This document shows positions 54,756 to 64,000 of a DNA stretch of 64,000 bases, in pieces. The first letter of the stretch is position 1. Each line of letters begins with the position of its first letter. The translations under genes were made by a program, and so were the position numbers. Location: contig OZ024875.1 in the NCBI GenBank assembly GCA_964017185.1, forward strand, positions 61,375,043 to 61,439,042, in the 5' to 3' direction. Source of the DNA: Rugalucina vietnamica. Taxonomy: Eukaryota; Mollusca; Bivalvia; Lucinida; Lucinidae. The notes beneath the pieces were generated by a model that worked only from the letters and a program-made list of their open reading frames with translations, was not told where the DNA came from and made no database searches.

Positions 54756-55016
54756 CTATAAGACAATTTTCTGTCGAGGTTAGTTCAAAACCACTACAAA
54801 ATGTCTATCATTAGTAATCGGTTCATAAAGTCACCAGACAATTGTTGCATTTCGCAACGCATAATCAATTTCTCCATGACAAAATGTCTTTCATTTTATC
54901 TGAGGAATAATACACATGCAAATAAGTTATGTCATTCGACAGCGAATGCCGCAACTCTAGTTTGAATAAAGGTTAACATATTGAAGGCATAATAAGTACT
55001 GAGCCAATCTGATCCC

Positions 55017-55295
55017 CATCAGGAAAACATGTCCGTGCCATAAATACCCCCTTATACCCCAGTTTTATATAGCAAAACTGGGGTTTGCAGGGGTATAACT
55101 ATTTTTCTTATTTTTGCTCAAAAACATAGATTATGGGTACTCGTTAGAACCGCCTCGGCGAGGCAGTTCTAACGTGTACCCACAATCCATGTTTTGAGCA
55201 AAAATAAGAAAAATGTCAAAACTTTTTTACTGAAATTTTTCATTTTTTACAACTTTACAAATCCCTGTATGTTGCATAGGCAAGTTCTCGTAATG
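55017..55295. mobile_element. Hairpin MITE (family F), full copy, opposite orientation
   Basis: CATCAGGAAAACATGTCCGT to CAAGTTCTCGTAATG. The central hairpin GCCTCGGCGAGGC is intact. It is oriented like 53547 and opposite to 54499. Confidence 0.85.
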
Positions 55296-55344
55296 CCACG
55301 ATATGTCTTAAGCAAGCAGATCTACATGTATTTCTTATCAAAAT

Positions 55345-55440
55345 CATTTGTTTGTATCGAGGTTTAACGCCCATTCAACATTTTCCAGTTATGTTGCGAC
55401 TTTGCCCCCTCTCCTTGGGTATTCTCCAGTATTCTAGGGA
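55345..55440 (-). mobile_element. SINE 3' fragment
   Basis: On the minus strand it ends GGCGTTAAACCTCGATAC followed by AAACAA, like the SINE at 15001. The body is diverged. Confidence 0.5.
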
Positions 55441-55488
55441 GTAAATTTGTTATTATCTGATTATCGATAAAAGTATATAATTCAATAT

Positions 55489-55721
55489 GAGCCTGTGCGT
55501 GAGAAAACCAACAATTTGGGTTCCGACCATGTCTAACACAAACCAGCCTGTACAGTCACAAAAGCAGCTTAGAGACTTGAAATTTCGGATCTAAGAAGAA
55601 GGATTGTACTATCTGTGTAGCTAAAAAACAAAGGCGCTGACCAGCTTCGTGGTTACCGCAAAGCTGGTCTGCGCCTTTGTTTTTGCATATGTAAATTGTT
55701 GGTTTTCTTATGCGGTGGCTC
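55489..55721. mobile_element. GAGCCGC MITE (family G), full copy
   Basis: GAGCCTGTGCGTGAGAAAAC to ATGCGGTGGCTC, flanked by ATAT on both sides (55485-55488, 55722-55725). Inner hairpin at about 55627-55686. Confidence 0.85.
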
Positions 55722-55736
55722 ATATCATCTCTACCC

Positions 55737-56203
55737 CAAAAAATTTTATATTGCTGGTCGTTCCAATGCGATACTTCTGCTGTGGTTCCATTTGTTTTAT
55801 GTTTTGGAGTCGATTTTTGTTCTGTTTGATTCTTATGTACGTTTACATATTTTTATTTAAGTTCAGGTAACTGAGTGGCTGCCAATTGGGAAATAGCTTA
55901 CGGTATGTTTTCTTAGTATAAGTAATTAATTCTTAATTTAGTTTTATAAGGTGGGAAAACCTACATTGACATTTAGGTACTTACACTTAGAAAAGATACT
56001 GTAAGCCGAGTGAGCAGCTATTCCCGAATAGGCGGTCACTCAGCTACCCGAACTTAAATAAATATATGAAAACATACATAAGGTTCAAACATCACAAAAA
56101 ATCGACTCCAAACATAAAACAAATGGAACCACAAAAGAAGTATCGCCTTGGAACGATCAGTAATATAAAATTACTGGCGTGCTTAAATCGATTTTAACCT
56201 CAT
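55737..56203. mobile_element. Two Penelope-like tails fused tail-to-tail
   Basis: 55737-55941 is a plus-strand tail fragment and 55942-56203 a minus-strand one. They meet at TTTATAAGGTGGG, both having lost the last ~70 bp of the 3' terminus. Together they form an inverted repeat with ~200-bp arms. Both belong to the divergent subfamily (GAGTCGATTTTTGTTCTG). Confidence 0.85.
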
Positions 56204-56744
56204 CCCTACCCTGTGAGCCAAGTCCCGTTTTGGGGAGAGGAGGTGACATCACCTGCTATTGTTGGTTTGAATACAATTTTAGTTAGGCTTTGCCATCCTA
56301 TTGAAGGCCTGTGTGAACTGCTCACGAAACTGTTGTGGCGCGATGATTAAATTACACATTGTTTCATGCTTTTTGAGCTGCCTACGTATTACAAACGTTT
56401 TCTAGATATATGACCATATCCTTTGTGTTTCAGAAAATAAACTGCTTATTTCTAGTCTAGAGCAATGCTAGGAATCACAGATTAAGAAGTAATCTTATTA
56501 TATTCTTTAATTCATACTGTTGCAGCTGTTGTTTTAGTATTTATGATGTTGAATTACCCCACCCACTAACATAATAATATGGATCATGAAATTTAAATAA
56601 ATGCATATTGATTCGTGAAATGTTGAAGAACAAATGAATGAGATGTGCTCATAAGCAATATACATGTATTTCTGTTTATTTTTGTCATTCAGTTTCTTTA
56701 TAAATTTAAATCTGTTCATCATTATCATGACCAAGTCCATGGTC
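56204..56744. other. Unassigned sequence
   Basis: No gene or recognisable repeat. The short minus-strand frame at 56534-56746 has no family resemblance. Confidence 0.4.
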
Positions 56745-57118
56745 ATCTCCTGCAGTGGTTCACAACATTTGGTTAGTTGTTCGGTCCTCGTGGTGAATCT
56801 CTAACTAGTCAATGAATCCATAAAACATGAAAACAACCCTGATAAATTAAAAACGAGGACACTACAGATTCAGTAAGCTGCCCGACGATAGAGATCCCTG
56901 GGCGCCGAATAACTTTCTGAAACCTGGAGCAAAAATTCTGGTTCCGAAAGGCCCTCACGTAAACGCGTCTTTAGCCCAACATTATATTTGGAAATCAATA
57001 CATATTTATGATACCGATAGCCCTGCTGGAGAAGTTTGGTCGTTAAACATTTATTTCGTACATTGAAGTCCGCTTCATGATTACAGACTCTTGCATACTA
57101 ATAAGATGCGAAATGTAT
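56745..57118 (-). mobile_element. Penelope-like element, internally deleted tail plus RT remnant
   Basis: Tail block 56745-56935, then a deletion that joins GGAGCAAA to the RT-coding block at 56937-57118 (minus strand). The RT remnant lacks ~35 bp in the middle and is frameshifted. Confidence 0.8.
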
Positions 57119-57569
57119 ACACCGAAAACACAAATTGCACGTTTCGTTCACTAAGTATAACAGAATGGCAAAATGCTGAGAATGCAATATTAAAGTGCAG
57201 TGAATAGATAAGCACTAAATTGGATTCATCAGATTACATTTAAATTATGTGGGGACTTACTTATCTAGTAATCTTAGATCGCATGCAAATCAATAGGTAA
57301 TACTCGCATTAGATACATGCCTGTCATGTTGTTACATATTTTCATAATGTCTAAGTAATGCCAAATCAGTCTGTACATCTTAAATAAACGCGCGGTATGG
57401 CAAAAAGGAAAGAAAACAACCTTTCTCTCTAATAATGGACATGTTGGGAGTGTTTCTCTAAACTTTTATTTTTGTAACTCGCATTGGAATGATGCAGTTT
57501 GTCGTCAGAAATGACATTGCATCGATTATCTGAGGCAGAACCATTGCAAGAACACTATTCAAGACAGGA

Positions 57570-57850
57570 AGACTTTTTCTTGCACACCAGATAGAAAAAT
57601 CCTACGTTTTACCCCATGTGAGAAATTCTTATCTCACCCTCGTTATCTCACCCTGGTCCACCCTGCGTCAAGTGTTCTTTTTTAACATTGGTTGTATAGG
57701 ACGTCACGTAATTTCGTCGCTAAGCGCTTACGTCACAATGACGTCAAAACGTTTTCATTCAAAATGGCGGACGCCGCGATTGTAGCATTTTTCTAGGTAA
57801 ATAGTATAAAATCAAGCTTCGTCGCATTAAGGCGTGCAAGAAAAAGAATC
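57570..57850. mobile_element. MITE with CTTTTTCTTGCAC ends
   Basis: GACTTTTTCTTGCACACC and GGCGTGCAAGAAAAAGAATC are terminal inverted repeats of about 18 bp enclosing ~280 bp. The interior has TATCTCACCCTCGTTATCTC, a TGACGTCA site, TACGTCACAATG and AAAATGGCGGACGCC. It is non-coding. Confidence 0.65.
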
Positions 57851-57864
57851 CATCATTCGTGTAA

Positions 57865-57968
57865 GGTATGGATAGACAAATCTGTCCCTCGGGTCACAGT
57901 TTGGCATCACTCGGAGAGCCTCGTGATGCCAAAATGTGACCCTCGGGACAGATTTGTCTGTCCATACC
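57865..57968. repeat. 104-bp near-perfect palindrome
   Basis: GGTATGGATAGACAAATCTG ... and its inverse ending GTCCATACC, with arms of about 48 bp and a few mismatches around a CGGAGAGCC loop. It sits 15 bp beyond the MITE at 57570-57850 and may be part of a composite element. Confidence 0.8.
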
Positions 57969-58095
57969 TGACACTCATGTAAGATTCTTATAGTCCATCA
58001 GCTACCGCCTACTGCACACAAACAATGACAAGTACAGTTTGTCGAACGACCATTGAGGCTAAGTGAGACCAATTAACAGCATGTGTAGCAAAAAG

Positions 58096-58166
58096 TTACT
58101 AGTATGCAATGGTCAGGAAATGGCGCAATCAGAAAGAAAATTCCAATCCAAAACCGAGGTGGGAAG
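58096..58166 (-). mobile_element. Penelope-like tail terminal fragment
   Basis: ACTAGTATGCAATGGTCAGG to AAACCGAGGTGGGAAG on the minus strand, about 70 bp. B3 shows the empty site (AACGACATGTGAATGAATAA). Confidence 0.7.
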
Positions 58167-58976
58167 AGATACCGTTTTCCCCGAAATATCCAATTTCCTT
58201 GATCTGTCTGTCAAGAACACTGTAGGGTGATGCATTTAGTATACATCGATAGTGCGAACAAAGATATATCGCTATTGCCAAGAAGAACAATATAATTATC
58301 TACACTAAGTTCAGACAGGGCAGCTTCAAGGCTCTTCGAGCACATTTCTTTAACCTAATTGTCGGTAATGCGATATTGCTGAACAATTGGCAGTCAGGTT
58401 GCCATTATACTTGCCGCGTTCAATTTCCAGTATAATCTATATTAGTACTAATGTTCCCTGAGTTGTATCAATTTTTTCTGCACTTTCATATCAAGTGGCG
58501 AATGTGACGAAAAATAAACAATTTTCACAACAAAAGAATGCAATGATAATTGGTTTTATTTCATTTGGTCAAAATCATACTTCTCCCATGACGATAAATT
58601 TAAGGTGTCAAAATTCAAAACACTATACATGCTATCATTCATTGTTTTTCTGCACTATATTCTATGAAAATGGCTTCAACTAATCAATTTCACAAGAAAT
58701 GTATTGAAGAAATTAATGTTATGTGGTTTCTACGATACCATACCCCATACCATACAATTGAATGATATTAAAAGTTCAGCTTTTAATGCTGGTGCTCTAA
58801 AATGGAACATGGGGAGGGGGGTATGTGTTTTTATTTATTTATGACACCATAATGTAAACCCTAACATAAATACTTAAGTGGGTAAAAGTTTCCTCAAATT
58901 ACATGAGATGTACTTTTTTTAATCAAAATGTTTGTATTGAGGTCTATGGGATTTTAAATGGTGCTTTCACACCGAT

Positions 58977-59277
58977 ATAAAGGTAAAATTAGGCAATGAT
59001 CAGGAAACGGTGCAATCAAGAAGAAATTCCCATTCCAAAAACGGGGGAGGAAAAAATCTAAATTGACAATTAGATACGAGTACTAAGAAAACAAATTGTA
59101 AGCCGAGTGAGCAGCTATTTCCCAATAGGCGGCCACTTAGTTACCTAAACCTTAAAATACGAAAACGTACATAAGGCGCAAATAGCACAAACATTCAACA
59201 CCAAGATATAAAACAACAATATCCACAACAGAAGTTTCGCCTTGGAACGATCAGTAACACAAAATTACTGGCGGGCT
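58977..59277 (-). mobile_element. Penelope-like 3' tail fragment
   Basis: AAAGGTAAAATTAGGCAATG to ATTACTGGCGGGCT on the minus strand. Diverged. Confidence 0.85.
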
Positions 59278-59319
59278 ATTGTAAGTGAGTCGACCTGTTG
59301 TAAGTGATGTTTCAGTCTG

Positions 59320-59800
59320 TAAATAAAAATAAATTTGGGATCCTTTAAGAACAGTGAACATATTAATAAGAAAGTGGATGAGCCATACCGCGGTTTCGGC
59401 TACTTCAGCCTCTTCAGTGACCCTATAGTTTTGACAACATGGAGCCAAAGAGAATTAGTGTAATTTTGCAAATTTTCAACTGGGAAGTCGATACAATGAC
59501 TAGTATAATCCAAATGGGTCCAAATACATTAAACGTTGGTTAGAAAATGAATCTAAACAGACAATAATTTTCTGATTTCTCAGAATGCCCTCGCTGATCT
59601 CAAAGGACCAAAAGGAAAATATAATCTGCACTACGGATGATGTACGGGGAGACGTTTTAGGGCCGCGACACGGCACAACACCAGCTGCAGTAATAGCAAA
59701 TAAAATAAAACTGAGATCCTTTAAGAGCAGTGAACATATTAATAAGAAAGGGGATGGGCCATACCGCGGTTTTGGCTACTTAAGCCTCTTTATTCTTTTA
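59320..59800 (+). repeat. Unclassified dispersed repeat R, copy 3, with terminal direct repeats
   Basis: An ~85-bp block (GATCCTTTAAGAACAGTGAA ... CCATACCGCGGTTTCGGCTA) at 59335-59420 recurs at 59715-59795, 380 bp apart. The sequence between matches 17205-17520 and 34250-34502 on the opposite strand. This could be a short LTR-like element, a tandem array remnant or a circularly permuted element. No coding domain is recognised. Confidence 0.6.
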
Positions 59801-60952
59801 AATTGGGGACCAGATACAAACACATGTAAGATAGGTCCTAGCACAGCTCTCACTAAGGCATAATACGTAAATTGTCAAAATGTCTAGAATCGTTTATTTT
59901 GTTTCATTTTCTTGATTATGTACATGTGTGATCTTTTCTGGACACATGCTATTAAACATTATGGCACAATGCATGCTTAGTGAGAACAGACATTAATACA
60001 ATAAAATTTAGTTTCTCAACATAGACTGCCGGCTTAATGAAATTAAATTTAGTATCTCAACATAGACAGAGGGCTTGAACAGTGTTTAATCTGTATTCAA
60101 TTGCAAGAAACTACGGTAACTTTGAGACGTTTTCGACCGGATACGAAGCAAATCCGCACCTGTCGGCGAACAATTTGTATACATTTAGAATAGAACATTC
60201 CTTACAGAGCCGCTCTGGCTATGGGTTCATCCTGCATTATTCTAGACAAACGGAATAATTTGAATTTTTATAACCAAAGTATCTAACCTACTTTTTTGAA
60301 GAATACATATTCAATAATAAAAGGACGCCATAAGACAACAGTTACTTTATAATATGTTTTATAATGAAACTGAGGCAAGGAATGCACGCTTCATCACGTT
60401 TCTATACATGCCTTCAGGCTCAAAACAACTTTCACTTTTTCAATCTAAGAAAATAATTCACAGATACAATAATAAAAGGACGCCTTAAGAATATGTTTTA
60501 TAATGAAATTGAGGCAAGGAATGTACAATTCACCACTTTTGTATACATGTACTTGTTTTCAGGCTCAAAACAACGTCCACTTTTACAATTCTTCTGTTAA
60601 CAAAATTAAATATTACACACACCTCGTCGTGACAAATCTCAGTATTTTAAAGGGGTATAAGTGGTGAAACTACTACTGCCCGCCCAGTATTTAGACCCAG
60701 TTAGCATTGACCGACTCGCCATGTCCTGGCATTAAGACAAAACAACGTCTACTTTTGACAATCGCTTCATTAAGTCATTACACGCTGACTGCACTTTGTC
60801 TAATACATAATCAATTGTTCTACGATAAAATATAGTTATTTCATCACGGTAATAACACACATGCTAATGTGTCTCGGGCCTTTCAGACATTGGATAATAG
60901 GTTCCTATAATGCTTGCTCTAAAAATTTAACATCTCTCAACATTAAGTTTGA

Positions 60953-61195
60953 CATATTACAAACACTTGCTTATGCAATATACAGATAATTTTTTCAGAA
61001 TTAAAAACGAAGAAATTTTGGGGAAAAAATGAGATTTATAATATTTAAGATCAAAACATTAGTTATGGGTACACATAGAGTACCACAATTCTGTGATTTG
61101 GATCAAAACTAAGAATACCCATTCATACACCAGTTTTACAACATAAGATTGGGGTTACAGTGGGTATACGCTATAAGGGCATGTTTTCATGGTGT
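60953..61195. mobile_element. Hairpin MITE (family F), most diverged copy
   Basis: CATATTACAAACACTTGCTT to GGCATGTTTTCATGGTG. The hairpin is reduced to TTATGGGTACACATAGAG and TACCACAATTCTGTG. It is old. Confidence 0.7.
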
Positions 61196-61401
61196 GAATA
61201 GCCACGTGTGTAAACGGGTAGGCAGTGACTATAACTGAAAACCATAACTTTTTTTATATAAAAATCTCACAACAAGCAGTTTCATATAGACTGTGTTGCA
61301 AATGAAACACAAGCATTATTTTTAATAGAACTGCCATTCGTATCGTACCCAATTAATTTCAAATTAATGATATACGCATATTTGCATATTTATTATATAC
61401 A

Positions 61402-61866
61402 CACCGGGGTTCAACTGGTTGTTTTCTTTTGCCCCGGGGTTCAACTGGTGTTTTTTCTTTTGCTCCGGAGTTAGTAAGTTATTTGCCGCCCAGGGATCTC
61501 CATCGTCGGGTAGCTTACTCAATCTGTGAGTTCTCGTTTTTGATTCATCATGGTGTTTATCATGATTTATTTGTTTGTCCATGATGATTCATTGACTGGT
61601 TAGAGATTCACCACGAGGACCGAACAACTAACTAAATGTTTTGAACTAAATGTTGACGCCTTGTGTGTGTTTTCATAGTTTTGGTTGGGTTTGGGTAACT
61701 GAGTGGCCACCTATTGGGAAAATAGCTGCTCATTCGGCTTACGATGTGTTTTCATTGTATAAGTACCTGATTGTTAATTTAGTTTTTTCCCTCCTCGGTT
61801 TTTTGAGTGGGAATCTTTTTCTGATTGCGCATTTTCCTGATCGTTGCCTTCTTGTACCTTTTCAGT
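61402..61866 (+). mobile_element. Penelope-like 3' tail with repeated start
   Basis: The block CCGGGGTTCAACTGGTGTTT appears twice (61404 and 61435) at the 5' side. After that the tail runs to CCTTCTTGTACCTTTTC, with an internal deletion at TAAATGTTGACGCCTTGTG. Confidence 0.85.
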
Positions 61867-62409
61867 AATTTATCCGGCGCCCAGGGATCTCCATCGTCGG
61901 GCAGCTTACTAAATCTGTTGTCCTTGTTTTTGATTCATCGGGGTAGTTATCATGATTAATTCGTTTGTCCATTATGATTCATTGACTACTTAGAGTAGTT
62001 AGAGATTCAACACGAGGACCGAACAACTAACTATATATATAAATGTTGTAAACCACTGCAGAAGATGATGGTGAGGTTAGGGCCCTGTAAAACCGGTTAA
62101 CCTCCCCCCCCCCCCAGTAATTTTATATTACTGATCGTTCCAAGGCGATACCTCTATTGTGTTTCTAATCATTTTGTGTTTTGGAGTCGAATTTTTGTGA
62201 GCCTTATGTATGTTTTTATATTTTTAGTTAAGTTCTGGTAACTGAGTGACCGCTTAATGGGGAAAAGCCGCTCACTCGGCTTACGATATGTTTTCTTGGT
62301 ATAAGTACCTAATTGACATTTTAGTTTGTCCCACCCCTCGGTTTGTGGAGTGGGAATTTCTTTTTGACTGTGCTATGTCCTGATCATTGCCTACTTGTAC
62401 TTTTTTGCT
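61867..62409 (+). mobile_element. Penelope-like 3' tail, directly abutting the previous one
   Basis: Starts GTAATTTATCCGGCGCCCAG, one base after the previous terminus, and runs to TTGCCTACTTGTACTTTTTT. It is the divergent subfamily (GAGTCGAATTTTTGTGAG), so the two are different insertions in a head-to-tail arrangement. It has a run of eleven C at 62104. Confidence 0.85.
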
Positions 62410-64000
62410 GTCATAGAAGCAGTCTTATTCTTTTCTCAAGTATCCTCTTAATTTGTCTTATTTTGACATGATAATGAAACACAATGCCTTTGGCAACAAT
62501 TAGTACTCATCTCAGTTCCAAATCTCAATGAATCAGGCAATAAAGCCTATCAAACAACTTTTTATCCTGATATTAGCAAGGATTTACGGAACATAATCTC
62601 TTAGAACACGCAAATTGTTTCTATGGTAATTTCTCTGATATGCTAATCTACTTTAATCCAGGTTGTCTTATTTCTTCTATAAAATGAAAATGAAAATCAA
62701 TCTATCTGTCTGTGACGATACACAGTGTCCTATATCACTTGATAAAATTCAAATGAGAAAAGTAACTTCCAGAAAATTAATCAAATATGCTGACAAGCAG
62801 TTTTTCAGTTGATAGTTTCAGTCCTGTTGTAACTTGAGTTTCAAGCTCTTGCAAAAATAACAGAAAGACAATCAGAGCAAGCATGTGGTGATAATGTGTA
62901 GAATACATGTATTTTCTATTTGTATTTTGCTGAAGTTCCCACCCGACCTAACATTAACGTTGCTATTGTGTTTAATAACATTCGGTCATATTGAAACATT
63001 CCTTCCTTTACGAAGATCATTTTAGTGATCCATAATAATATCATATCATGGATCAGAAATTGATGCCAATATCTCTTTCCCAACAAGGGTGTCATCCGAC
63101 AAGTCTCAACCAAACCAAAGGCAACGATCACAACAGAGAGACAGACAAGATGTACCATGACTATAAATCAACGCGCTGGAATGGGGACGTTTTTTCTGGG
63201 CGTGACGTCTTACTGGGTTGGCGAACTGGCCAGTTACGAAGTTATTAATAAATAAATTTAAATGAAAAATAAACATTGTGCTCAACTGGCGAATACGCTC
63301 ACGATTTACTGGGACAGCAAATGATCATTCACGATTATCTAATTATTTACAAAGGCTCATTTTATCGCAGTGATTATGAGGTCATTAGCCATTATAGCGC
63401 AAATACTTTGGCCGGTTGACCTCTAATACAGATAAGCATTTGTTGGTCGTCCTGCTTAAAATGAATGTTTTCAACTCTTTGCTGGTAAAAAAATGACAAC
63501 GTGCTTCGTTTGGTGCTGGGAAAAATGTGGGTGTCCCTTTTCTAGTTTTTACAAAACTTTGTCACGTGAGATCAACCGGCACGGTGGAAGTATTTGCGCT
63601 ATACCTAAAATTGGACCGGATATGAGGGATTGATCAATATGTACAGATACCCTTCTTTGGAATCTGAGAAAATCATTTTTCTGTTAGAGGTTCATTTTTT
63701 ATTTATTATATAGTGTGACAAACTGCGAAAAACGACATTTCTGCATTATTTTCCCTTGCGTGCCTTGGGAGACATTGACAGAATGAAGAAATGTAAAGCG
63801 TAAAATAGACGATAGGCCAATGTTTATTCATGCTTAAAGTTGTTCTGATCGTGATTCGGAATTTCTCGAGTTGATAAAACATTCACTCAATAATTCTAGA
63901 CATAAGCTAAGTGGCATCGTAATAGAATAGCCCTGAACTATTGTTATGACATTCAAAGTCGAAAACAAGATTTTCGAAAATGTAGGCAGAAAAGGCTTGA

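Larger units (their letters stand above)
57120..58420 (+). repeat. Duplicon B, decayed copy B4
   Basis: 57135-57310 matches 45690-45920, 57500-57560 matches 44840-44900, and 58175-58400 matches 46690-47000. Two palindromic elements and a Penelope-like tip are inserted. Confidence 0.65.
58395..64000 (+). repeat. Duplicon E, copy E2
   Basis: The partner of E1, continuing to the window edge. It contains three Penelope-like tails and repeat R not found at the same places in E1. 62820-63720 has no recognised feature apart from the E match; the frame at 62916-63158 has no homology I recognise. Confidence 0.75.

Noticed and set aside
59251-59448. 65-codon minus-strand frame at the junction of a Penelope-like tail and repeat R
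   Set aside because: It crosses the boundary between two unrelated repeats.
59585-59863. 92-codon plus-strand frame in repeat R
   Set aside because: Copies at 17.2 and 34.3 kb have indels that break the frame, and no domain is recognised.

Overview
This is an AT-rich, gene-poor eukaryotic (metazoan) window. It looks like repeat-dense intergenic or heterochromatic DNA from a mollusc, most likely a bivalve. The basis for this is a Penelope-like retroelement family, Helentron-type elements with internal tandem arrays of the sort called 'pearl' in bivalves, tRNA-derived SINEs with AAAC tails, many TIR-bearing MITEs and frequent ACATGTA words. The species assignment is inference. I found no intact host protein-coding gene, no convincing functional tRNA or rRNA gene and no CRISPR array. 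Most open frames are short, and the longest (400 codons) belongs to a retroelement.

The scaffold is five old duplicated blocks (duplicons), each loaded with different later insertions. Duplicon A has three tandem copies plus a partial one in 0.8-13.3 kb and recurs inverted at 17.7-21.8 kb. Duplicon B is tandem at 35.6-47.0 kb with a decayed fourth copy at 57.1-58.4 kb. Duplicon C is a recent pair at 24.0-28.6 and 35.9-38.7 kb. Duplicon D is an inverted pair at 13.8-16.9 and 30.7-32.0 kb. Duplicon E is tandem at 47-53.2 and 58.4-64 kb. Because the copies were hit by different transposons, one copy often serves as the empty site for an insertion in another. This lets insertion boundaries and target duplications be read directly.

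The main mobile elements are as follows. (1) A Penelope-like element has about 27 copies. Most are only its roughly 600-bp 3' tail; a few keep part of the reverse transcriptase, the best at 7.4-9.2 kb with all catalytic aspartates. (2) A 2.4-kb Helentron/HINE-like element at 10.2-12.7 kb carries two tandem arrays. The first has a 128-bp unit containing a consensus nuclear-receptor palindrome AGGTCAnnnTGACCT. (3) A roughly 235-bp MITE with GAGCCGC ends and an internal long hairpin has nine copies. (4) A roughly 280-bp MITE with a central GC-rich hairpin has fourteen copies. (5) Three larger TIR elements with TA target duplications lie at 24.0, 42.3 and 49.5 kb; the last is nested inside a Penelope tail. 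(6) The rest are SINE pieces, one non-LTR reverse-transcriptase fragment, palindromic CRE-rich repeats and several micro- and minisatellites.

No new gene system is evident. The features most worth a second look are the nuclear-receptor-element array inside the Helentron-like element, the amplification of Penelope 3' tails largely without their reverse transcriptase, including a tail-to-tail inverted pair, and the set of filled and empty insertion sites provided by the duplicons.
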